From the NCBI GenBank assembly GCA_964598695.1, contig CAZRDB010000052.1, positions 1 through 27,656 on the forward strand: DNA of 27,656 bases. The letters are read 5' to 3'. The notes under the pieces were generated by a model, which was given only the letters and a program-made list of their open reading frames with translations, was not told the DNA's origin and ran no database searches. A program made the translations under genes and the position numbers. The number at the start of each line of letters is the position of its first letter. Position 1 is the stretch's first letter. Of this stretch, positions 5,809 through 13,001 are shown piece by piece. Source of the DNA: CAZRDB01 sp964598695. Lineage in GTDB: Bacteria > Armatimonadota > Zipacnadia > UBA1398.

Positions 5809-8325
5809 CTACAGCCGCTGGTACCGAAGGAGCTTGGCGCCGGGGCAGTCCGGGATGGTGACGGCGCATCCGCGCTCCATCAGCCGCTCGCCGGTGGTCT
5901 CCTCGCCGTTGCCGGTGTCGACATCGAGCAGGCGATACCGCGCGCCCGGGTCGAGGCCCCGTAGCCGCAGACGGGCCATCTCGTAGATCGAGTTCTCGCG
6001 CCGGAAGACCTGGATGAAGCCCGTGCCCGCGTCGGCGTTGTCGAACTGCCAGCCGATCCACACGTCGTCGGCGAGCGAGTAGCCCGTGAGCGGGTAGTAG
6101 TCCCCCGCGATCATGTCGGGCATGGTCTCGCGCCACTCCTTGAGCCGGCGCCGGGCCGCGGCGTAGTCAAGGTCGGTCCGACGGACGTCGATGCACGAGT
6201 TGTAGCTCGGGAGCATCGCGCTGCGGAAGTCGTAGTCGGTGGTCATGTAGGCGCCGGTGCCCTGGTAGGGGAGCCAGAACGAGAGCCCGTAGGTCTGCGA
6301 CTGGTTCGAGTTCGCCCGGAGGATGTAGTCGCTGCGCAACAGCGGCACCGAGCGCCGCATGGTCTCGAGATCGTTGCGGCGGCCTCCGCTCGCGCACGAG
6401 TCGATCAACATGCCCGGATGCCGCCGGAGCAGCTCGTCCCAGTAGGCGAGGTAGCCGGTGACGTAGTGGTTCTCGGTGATCCCCTGGCGGTCGGGCGCGT
6501 CGCCCATCCGCCAGTGGCCGAGCGGGTCGATGTTGAAGTCCTGCCGGTAGAGGTCGATCCCTTCGGACTCAAGCAGACCGTCGACGTGCTCGGTGAGCCA
6601 CGCCCGGGCCTCGGGGTTGCCGAGGTTGAACAGCTTCTGCTCGCCCTCGTTGCCGAGCAGCCACTCCGGGTGGTTCTCGTAGAGCCACGTGCCCGGCGTC
6701 ACGCGCTCGGGCTCGAACCAGACGATGCTCCGCACGCCCCGCTCACGGCCGTGGTCGGTGATCGACCGCAGCCCGCGCGGGTAGCGCTTCCGATCGACCT
6801 CCCAGGTGCCCGTGTTCGGCCAACCGGACTCGTTGACGTACCACCCGGCATCCATCCACCAGTAGTCGAGTTGGAGGCCCTCCTCGAGGTAGCGGTCGAT
6901 GAACTCGAACTGGCTCGCCTCGTCGGCGTGGATCATCTCGCCGAACCAGTGCGAGCTGCAGGCGACGAACTGGGGCGGCGGCAACGCGCCCTCGGCCACG
7001 CGCGGGAGGTTGTGGTCGCGCATCCAGGCCCGCCAGAGGTTCTGGCCGCGCACCCAGTCGCCGCGCCAGAACAGCAGCGCGATCAGGGGGCCGCGGACCT
7101 GCTCGCCCGGGTGGAGGACGAACCGGGTGTTCTCCTGCCCGACCGTGAGCCGCAGGCCGGTTGCCTCGTCACGGGTGAAGTCGGCACCCCACTGCCCCGG
7201 CCAGCCGATCCCGAGGATCACCCCTTGGTTCGGCCACTCGAGGTTCATGTAGCACAGGTCGCTGTTGGTCGGGCGGCCCCCCGCAGCTCCTAGGTGGAGC
7301 GTCGCGTTCGCCGTGAGCCGCGTGACGTGGGGCGCGAAGTCGTCCTCGCGGCACGGGCTGCCGGTCCAGTGGTGCAGCGCGAAGCCGACGCCCGAGGCCT
7401 CCGGCCACGGGAAGTGCGCGAACTCGCTGTCGAGCGCGAGCAGGTCCTCGATGAGCGGCGTGTCGGCCTCGCCGGTGTTCTCGAGCCACAGGGTCCACTC
7501 CACGACCGGGTAGCCGGGGTAGCTCCTCCCGACACAGCGGACCTCGAGCCCGCTGGCCGGGTCGAGAAGACGGATCGTGTGCTCGGTCACGCCGTTCTCG
7601 AGCACGGCGGTGGCATCGTCGCGCTGCCATGCCGCCGCCTCGGCGAAGGGCACGCCGCCCAGGCGGAAGGAGAACGGAAGGCCCCGGTCGACGTCGGGCA
7701 CGTGCCGGTCGACGAGCGGGAGATCGCCGAGGCGGATCGTGGCGCCGTCCCGCAGGAGCACCCGGGCCTCCGCCCAGTCGGCCTGGTCGCAGGCGATCCC
7801 GTCGCCGCCGTCATCGACGAGCAGGGCGATCTCGCGGGCGCCGTGGAGGGGGGCCGTCATCGCGACGGGCTCCATGCCCTCGGTGAGGCGCGGAGACTCG
7901 GCGACGACTCGCTCGTCGGCCACCACCCGGAAGACGACACTGCCGCGGCCGCCCGCGGTCTGCTCGTTCGCGTCGACGCCGACCAGGGCCTCGAAGGTGT
8001 CGCCCTCGGCCGGAAGATGCACGCGGAGGTCGCTCACGGCGTGGCAGTACAGGCCGTCGGAGAACGACCGCGTGCCGAGGCGCAGGGGGCGGCAGTTGCG
8101 GCCGCCGGTCTGGACCGGGTCGTTGTTCGCGAGCACCTCGATCCAAGCCTCGGGTTGCGGGGCGTTCTCACCGGTGAGGAGCTTCGCCGCGGCCCACTGC
8201 CGGGCGAGTTGGATCTCGCCCGGGGAGGGGCGTACGGCACGTGCGGGCACTGCGGACAACAACACGATCACCATCCCGCCAAGGAAGGCCGTTTGGGCCG
8301 TCTGTCGAGCCAACCGCCAACTCAT
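5809..8325 (-). CDS. Secreted NPCBM-GH36 alpha-galactosidase-like protein (copy 2)
   Basis: This 838-residue protein is a close paralogue of the next gene downstream, with the same domain order. It has a signal peptide at about 1-30 (FLGGMVIVLLSAVPARA), an NPCBM-like domain at about 60-190 (DGLYCHAVSDLRVHLPAEG to GIACDQADWA), a GH36 sandwich, a TIM barrel and a C-terminal domain. The likely nucleophile is Asp596 in YRQDFN and the likely acid/base Asp652 in RRNDLE, both intact. The two copies differ most in the NPCBM linker, around the SPCREDDFAP loop and in the barrel C-terminal part (RANSNQSQTYGLSFW against FEPTGNQGLTYGLSYW). This may tune substrate preference. The start at 8325 has GAGGGG upstream. 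The gene lies 55 bases after the URO-D-like gene on the same strand, so a three-gene operon running 9619 to 3197 is likely. Confidence 0.86.
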   Translation of the reverse strand: MSWRLARQTAQTAFLGGMVIVLLSAVPARAVRPSPGEIQLARQWAAAKLLTGENAPQPEAWIEVLANNDPVQTGGRNCRPLRLGTRSFSDGLYCHAVSDLRVHLPAEGDTFEALVGVDANEQTAGGRGSVVFRVVADERVVAESPRLTEGMEPVAMTAPLHGAREIALLVDDGGDGIACDQADWAEARVLLRDGATIRLGDLPLVDRHVPDVDRGLPFSFRLGGVPFAEAAAWQRDDATAVLENGVTEHTIRLLDPASGLEVRCVGRSYPGYPVVEWTLWLENTGEADTPLIEDLLALDSEFAHFPWPEASGVGFALHHWTGSPCREDDFAPHVTRLTANATLHLGAAGGRPTNSDLCYMNLEWPNQGVILGIGWPGQWGADFTRDEATGLRLTVGQENTRFVLHPGEQVRGPLIALLFWRGDWVRGQNLWRAWMRDHNLPRVAEGALPPPQFVACSSHWFGEMIHADEASQFEFIDRYLEEGLQLDYWWMDAGWYVNESGWPNTGTWEVDRKRYPRGLRSITDHGRERGVRSIVWFEPERVTPGTWLYENHPEWLLGNEGEQKLFNLGNPEARAWLTEHVDGLLESEGIDLYRQDFNIDPLGHWRMGDAPDRQGITENHYVTGYLAYWDELLRRHPGMLIDSCASGGRRNDLETMRRSVPLLRSDYILRANSNQSQTYGLSFWLPYQGTGAYMTTDYDFRSAMLPSYNSCIDVRRTDLDYAAARRRLKEWRETMPDMIAGDYYPLTGYSLADDVWIGWQFDNADAGTGFIQVFRRENSIYEMARLRLRGLDPGARYRLLDVDTGNGEETTGERLMERGCAVTIPDCPGAKLLRYQRL

Positions 8326-8380
8326 TGCAGGTCACCCCTCGCTCACGCCGTCGAGGAGTCGGGCCGCGGTGGCGGGGCGC

Positions 8381-9619
8381 CTACCCCGCAAACTCCTCGG
8401 CCAGCTCCATCGCGATCCGCACCCACTCCCACATGCGCCACGGCTCGCCGCGGGTGGTGTGGAGGTCCTTCATGTGGACCTCGACGACGCAGCCGCGCGT
8501 CTTCTCCAGGCCGTCGCGCAGGATGGCCTCGACGTAGGCCGGATCCCACTTCTCCATCCCCAGCATCGCCGGGTTGGGCTTCCACGAGAAGACGAAGTCG
8601 CGGCCGAGCGCCTCGGCCCCGCGCGCGACGTCGGCCCACGGGCTCATGCTGATCCGCCGCAGGTTCGGCAGCCACGTGCGGATGATGCCCACCTTGCCAT
8701 CCAAGGGCTCGCAGCAGCCGTAGCCGGAGAGACCGAAGCGCTCGAGGAAGCGGCTCTCGTACCGCAGCGCGAACTCCTCGTGCATCGCGGGGCTCACCTC
8801 GCTGAAGATCTGCGTGGTCGCGTGGCCCCACAGGTCGCGGGCACGAGCGTGCGCCCCGTCGAAGTCCGGCTGCGGCAGCTCATCGGTGAAGCCCTGGCCG
8901 CCCGGGCCGACGCCCTGGTTGCCGTTGTTGAGCGAGAGCACGCCCAGCTGCTCGTACTGCTCGAGCCGGGAGAGGTGGAACTCGGTCATCCGATCGAGCC
9001 AGGCGTGGACCCACTCCGGCCGGTCGACCATGTCGAGCAGCGTCCGGTCGATATCGCGCCAGGTGATGAAGTCGTCCATGATCGCGAACCAGAAGAAGCT
9101 CGGTCCACGCCGGCGCACCTCGAGGATCCCCTCGTACAGCGCGTTCAGCTCGGCCTCGAGCCGGGCGGTCGCCTCCCAATCGACCCGGACCTCGGGCATC
9201 GCGATCCGCTCGGGCGAGTCGCCGTCCTCGAGGACCGTGTTGTAGTGGCGGGCGCCGAACACGTGGTCGGGGTCGGTGGTGTTGCCGGCGATCCCGTAGC
9301 CGTCGTCCCAGACCGCGATCGGGCAGGTGACGGCCGCCTCGTAGACGGTGTCATCCTTCATGTGGTCCCAGTGGTACAGCGCGGTGCGGAGATTCCACTC
9401 CTGGCCGCGGGCGAACTCGGTCTCGCACTCCATCGCGATCTCGGAGGCGTTCTCGTGCCACGTGGCGTTCTGCAGCAGCACGAGCGGCCGGGTGCGCTCG
9501 AGCCGGTTGAGCTTGCGCCACAGCTCGGCCTTCTCGGCCTGGACGGGCAGTGCGGCGACCTCGGCGAGGCGACTCGCGAGGCGACGGAGGATCTCTCGTT
9601 CCTTCGGCAGGACGGTCAT
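8381..9619 (-). CDS. Uroporphyrinogen decarboxylase (URO-D) superfamily-like protein
   Basis: This 412-residue protein lacks a signal peptide and is predicted cytoplasmic. The C-terminal half resembles URO-D/MtaA-type barrels: FGLSGYGCCEPLDGK with paired Cys302-Cys303, ISMSPWADV, FVFSWKPNPAMLG, and ending VHMKDLHTTRGEP. True UroD makes coproporphyrinogen in haem synthesis. Corrinoid/methyl-transferring relatives (MtaA, MtbA) bind zinc through His/Cys. This protein is longer than HemE and does not show the HemE N-terminal RPVWFMRQAGRY motif, so it is not the housekeeping enzyme. It belongs to a poorly characterised subgroup that I recall next to glycosidase genes, and its substrate is unknown. 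The start at 9619 follows an AAAGGGAG site. It is first of three co-directional genes and divergent from the cytochrome gene, with 145 bases between them. Confidence 0.6.
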   Translation of the reverse strand: MTVLPKEREILRRLASRLAEVAALPVQAEKAELWRKLNRLERTRPLVLLQNATWHENASEIAMECETEFARGQEWNLRTALYHWDHMKDDTVYEAAVTCPIAVWDDGYGIAGNTTDPDHVFGARHYNTVLEDGDSPERIAMPEVRVDWEATARLEAELNALYEGILEVRRRGPSFFWFAIMDDFITWRDIDRTLLDMVDRPEWVHAWLDRMTEFHLSRLEQYEQLGVLSLNNGNQGVGPGGQGFTDELPQPDFDGAHARARDLWGHATTQIFSEVSPAMHEEFALRYESRFLERFGLSGYGCCEPLDGKVGIIRTWLPNLRRISMSPWADVARGAEALGRDFVFSWKPNPAMLGMEKWDPAYVEAILRDGLEKTRGCVVEVHMKDLHTTRGEPWRMWEWVRIAMELAEEFAG

Positions 9620-9764
9620 CGTACGGGCGCTCCCTTTCCTGCACAGACCAAGCCCCGCGCAAGTTTCGCCTACCGGCCCGAGAGCCCTCCCGCCGTCGAG
9701 GAGGAACGTCACCCAGCCGCGCGAACGGGCACCGCGTTGGGGGAGACGGATCGGAGCCGCCCGC
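9620..9764. promoter_or_regulatory. Divergent intergenic region (URO-D-like / HzsA-like cytochrome)
   Basis: This 145-base gap separates two divergent starts and must hold promoters for both directions. Ribosome-binding sites are visible at each end (GGGAG-type near 9630 on the minus strand; GGAG near 9753 on the plus strand). I see no convincing -35/-10 pair or long inverted repeat. Confidence 0.4.
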
Positions 9765-12700
9765 ATGACGCGTGTCGCCACTGTCGCCCTGCTCGCCCTC
9801 GCGTGGGCCGCCCACGCGGCGCCGGAGAACCTCGCCCCCCGCGCGACCGCCTCGGCCTCGTCGTGGTACTCCGCCGACTATGAGCCGCGTCTCGTGGCCG
9901 ACGGCCGGATCCCCGAGCTGCTCAGCCAGGACGACCTCGGGCGTGCCTGGGCCGTACGGGGCGACGCCTGGGGCGACCGGGCGACCCTCACTCTCGAGTG
10001 GCCCGAGCCGGTTCCCGTGGCCGAGGTCATCTACTACGGCCGCGTGGCATGGATGCTCAGCGAGTGTTTCCGCGCCTGCGAGGTGACCGTCGATGGGGAG
10101 ATCGTGGCCCACGCGTCCTTCGAGCAGAACGCCGGGCCGCAACGGATCCCGCTCCCACCCCGCCGGGCGCGGCGTCTGGAGCTGCGGTTCGCGGGCTCGT
10201 TCGGGGGGGCCAACCCCGGCGCCGCCGAGGTGCAGGTGTGGAGCGAGAGCCCGCCCGACGAGGCGCTCCCGCCCGTGAAGCGGCTTCCCATGAACGTCGC
10301 CCTCCGGGCCACCGCGACGGCGTCGTCCGAGTTCTCGCCCGCCTACGCGGCGCCGGGGGCGATCGACGGGACGATCCCGCTGGCCCCGCCCGACACCGAC
10401 CGGGCCTGGTGCGTCGACGGAGCGACCTCCCGCGAGGGCGCCGTCTTCACGCTCGCGTGGGAGCGTCCGACGCGCGTCGCGACCCTCGCCTACTACGGGC
10501 GGACCGCGTTCATGCCGGAGGAGTGCTGGCACGAGTACGAGGTCCGGGCCGACGGCGCCGAGGAGCCGATCGCGCGCGGCGCTTTCGCCCCGGATGAGGG
10601 CCCCCAGTGCGTTGCCCTCGGCGAGCGCACGGTGCGGAGGCTCGAGATTCGCTTCACCAGCTCACACGGCGGCGCCAACCCCGGCGCGGCCGAGATCGAG
10701 GTCTACGACCAGTCTCCCGACACCGCCTTCTTCCGTCGCTTCCGCGGGGCGTTCCTGCAGGCGCCGGAGACATCGGCGGAGCTGGAGCGCGAACTCGCCC
10801 GGTCGGGGCTCGGCTTCGGCGAGGTGGTCGCCATCGAGCGACAGGAGCTGAACCCCTCCCACGTCTACACCGCGTACTGCGAGGGTTTCCGGCCCGGTGG
10901 AGGGCTCTACCGGGTGGCGCTCCCCTCCGGCCAGCCCCGGCTGCTGGTCGACGCCGCCGGCGGCCAGATTCTGGACGCCGACCTCGACTTCGCCGGGGCG
11001 CGCGTGCTGTTCAGTTGGCGCAAGGGGCCGGCCGACGGCTACCACCTGTACGCCGTGAACCTCGATGGCACGGGCCTCGTGCAGCTCACCGAGGGACCCT
11101 GGCACGACTACAACGGCTGCTGGCTGCCCGACGGAGGCATCGCCTTCTGCTCGACGCGCGGCTCCGGGTTCGCGCTGTGCTTCACGACGCCCGCCGGCAC
11201 GCTGCATCGCATGGAGGCCGACGGCGGCAACGTCCGTCGTCTCTCCGCCAACTACGTCAACGACTTCACCCCCTCGGTGCTGCCCGACGGCCGCATCCTC
11301 TACAGCCGCTGGGAGTATGTCGATCGCCCGGCGATCCCGATCCAGAGCCTGTGGACGATCAACCCCGACGGGACGGGCCTCGCGGCCTTCTACGGCAACC
11401 GGGTCCTGAGTCCCGCGAGCTTCCTCGAGGCCCAGTGCGTCCCGGGCTCCGACGAGGTGCTCTGCACCCTGGCCGCCCACAACGGCCCGATCCGTGGGGC
11501 GGTGGCGCTCGTCGACCGGCGCAAGGGCCTCAACGCGCAGGAGGCGCTCACGAACCTCACGCCACAGGTCGAGATCGGCCGGGTCGACCAGGGCGACGGC
11601 AACTTCGTCACCGGAGGCTTCGAGAGCCCCTCGCCGCTCGATGCCGATCGGTTCCTCGCCTCCTACAAGGGGAGCCTCTACCTCGGGACGCGCGACGGCC
11701 GCTGGGCACGGGTCCTCCCGCGACGCGGCGCAATGGGCGGGTACGCCCCGCAACCGAACCGGCCGCGGCCGCGGCCCCCCGTGCGCGCGGGGGCGATCGC
11801 CCCCGACGGCGGTGCATCGACGGCGAAGGGCGCGATCCAGGTCCGGCGCAGTTGCAGNNNNNNNNNNGCTCCCACCGTCGCGCCCGGGGCAGTCCGACGG
11901 ATCCGCGTGATCGAGGAACGCGCCAAGTCGCTGCGCACCGAGGTGCTCGGCTTCGGCTTCCAGCGGCCGGTCATCTCGTGCGGCGCCGCCTACGGGGTGA
12001 AGAGCGTCTGGGGCGAGGTGGCGGTGGCCGATGACGGCTCGGCGAGCTTCCGCGTGCCGACCGGCGTCCCGCTGTACTTCGAGGCACTCGATGCCGAGGG
12101 CCGCGCCGTGCAGCGGATGCGGAGCTTCACGCACTTCATGCCCGGCGAGGTGCAGGGCTGCGTCGGCTGCCACGAGCCCCGGACCGAGACCCCGACGAGC
12201 CTGCCGCTCGAGGCCGTTCACGCCCCGGTGCGCGATCTCGAGCCGCCGGAGTGGGGAGAGGGCCCCTTCGACTACACGGCCATCGTCCAGCCCGTTCTCG
12301 ACCGCCACTGCGTCGGCTGCCACGACGGCCCGGCAGCCCCGAAGCGCATGGATCTCTCGGGCGACAAGACCGACTGGTTCAGCGTCTCCTACGAGACGTT
12401 GAGTCGGGGCTGGGTGAGCTGGATCGACACGCGCAACGGCCAGGAGGCGAACATCCTGGAGATCGCCCCACGCGCCTGGGGCTCTCCCGCGAGCCGGCTG
12501 ACCGAGCTGCTGCTCGCCGGCCACCCCGACCCGGACGGCGCCCCGCGCGTACGGCTCGACGAGGCCGCGCGTCGGCGGATCTTCGCCTGGATCGACCTCA
12601 ACATTCCGTACTACAGCACCTACGAGATGACCGATCCGTCGGGCGAGGGCGGACGGCGCGTCTACCCGGCCGAGTTGGACGCCCGACTCGCCGACGTCGC

Positions 12701-12977
12701 GGCGCGCCGCTGCGTGACCTGCCACGCGGGTGGGCTGCCCAGCCAGGGCTACGTGCGCCTCGAGCACCCCGAGTGGAACGACTTCCTCGTGGCTCCGCTG
12801 GCTCGCGCGGCCGGTGGGCGCGAGTCGTGCGGGCAGGCGGTCTTCGCGGACACTGATGACCCCGACTACGGGAGCCTGCTCGCCACGGTCCGCACTGCGG
12901 CCGAGCGCCTCGAGCGGGTGCGTCGGCCGGACATGTCCGGCTGGCTTCCGGCCCCGGTCGACCGCTCGTGCCTGTAG
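9765..12977 (+). CDS. Secreted HzsA-like multihaem c-type cytochrome with two F5/8C-like domains
   Basis: About 1,070 residues, spanning an assembly gap. There is a signal peptide at 1-19 (MTRVATVALLALAWAAHAA). Two related galactose-binding-like (F5/8 type C) domains lie at about 20-165 and 176-325. Each has the order NLAPRATASAS or NVALRATATAS, then YYGR, and ends in GGANPGAAEV or GGANPGAAEI. A TolB/PD40-like propeller follows at about 330-690 (LYAVNLDGTGLVQLTEG, GCWLPDGGIAFCSTR, FTPSVLPDGRILYSRWEY). The C-terminal part has three CxxCH haem sites, at Cys799, Cys849 and Cys983. The propeller-cytochrome core resembles the hydrazine synthase alpha (HzsA) superfamily; members occur widely outside anammox bacteria, so hydrazine synthesis is not implied. 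The ATG at 9765 is chosen because it gives a signal peptide and follows GGAG; the frame upstream is open but lacks these. An oxidative role on sugars is only inferred. Confidence 0.75.
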   Translation: MTRVATVALLALAWAAHAAPENLAPRATASASSWYSADYEPRLVADGRIPELLSQDDLGRAWAVRGDAWGDRATLTLEWPEPVPVAEVIYYGRVAWMLSECFRACEVTVDGEIVAHASFEQNAGPQRIPLPPRRARRLELRFAGSFGGANPGAAEVQVWSESPPDEALPPVKRLPMNVALRATATASSEFSPAYAAPGAIDGTIPLAPPDTDRAWCVDGATSREGAVFTLAWERPTRVATLAYYGRTAFMPEECWHEYEVRADGAEEPIARGAFAPDEGPQCVALGERTVRRLEIRFTSSHGGANPGAAEIEVYDQSPDTAFFRRFRGAFLQAPETSAELERELARSGLGFGEVVAIERQELNPSHVYTAYCEGFRPGGGLYRVALPSGQPRLLVDAAGGQILDADLDFAGARVLFSWRKGPADGYHLYAVNLDGTGLVQLTEGPWHDYNGCWLPDGGIAFCSTRGSGFALCFTTPAGTLHRMEADGGNVRRLSANYVNDFTPSVLPDGRILYSRWEYVDRPAIPIQSLWTINPDGTGLAAFYGNRVLSPASFLEAQCVPGSDEVLCTLAAHNGPIRGAVALVDRRKGLNAQEALTNLTPQVEIGRVDQGDGNFVTGGFESPSPLDADRFLASYKGSLYLGTRDGRWARVLPRRGAMGGYAPQPNRPRPRPPVRAGAIAPDGGASTAKGAIQVRRSCXXXXAPTVAPGAVRRIRVIEERAKSLRTEVLGFGFQRPVISCGAAYGVKSVWGEVAVADDGSASFRVPTGVPLYFEALDAEGRAVQRMRSFTHFMPGEVQGCVGCHEPRTETPTSLPLEAVHAPVRDLEPPEWGEGPFDYTAIVQPVLDRHCVGCHDGPAAPKRMDLSGDKTDWFSVSYETLSRGWVSWIDTRNGQEANILEIAPRAWGSPASRLTELLLAGHPDPDGAPRVRLDEAARRRIFAWIDLNIPYYSTYEMTDPSGEGGRRVYPAELDARLADVAARRCVTCHAGGLPSQGYVRLEHPEWNDFLVAPLARAAGGRESCGQAVFADTDDPDYGSLLATVRTAAERLERVRRPDMSGWLPAPVDRSCL
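11858..11867. other. Scaffold gap of ten Ns inside the cytochrome gene
   Basis: Ten consecutive Ns, probably a fixed-size scaffolding gap of unknown true length. The reading frame happens to continue across it. The dozen or so bases before the gap translate to RRSC, where relatives would carry a DVYxG-like stretch, so the left flank may also be low quality. Confidence 0.97.
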
Positions 12978-13001
12978 GCTGCAACCTCCCGGGCCGGCTC
13001 A

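Noticed and set aside
8381..9619. Housekeeping hemE
   Set aside because: The HemE N-terminal motif is missing, the length is greater, and the operon context is glycosidases.
793..9732. A shared GAACGGGCAC word upstream of the sigma-factor gene (793-802) and upstream of the cytochrome gene (9723-9732)
   Set aside because: A single 10-base match in very GC-rich DNA is expected by chance. The flanks do not align as a promoter.
9348..9764. An upstream extension of the cytochrome gene
   Set aside because: The frame is open but overlaps the divergent URO-D-like gene. The ATG at 9765 gives a signal peptide and has a ribosome-binding site.
10662..12767. A 701-codon minus-strand ORF
   Set aside because: It lies opposite the cytochrome gene with its haem motifs, and it also crosses the N gap.
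9765..12977. A hydrazine synthase / anammox function
   Set aside because: Only the propeller-cytochrome superfamily resemblance is seen. There is no hzsB/C, hydrazine dehydrogenase or nitrite reductase nearby, and the F5/8C domains point to another role.
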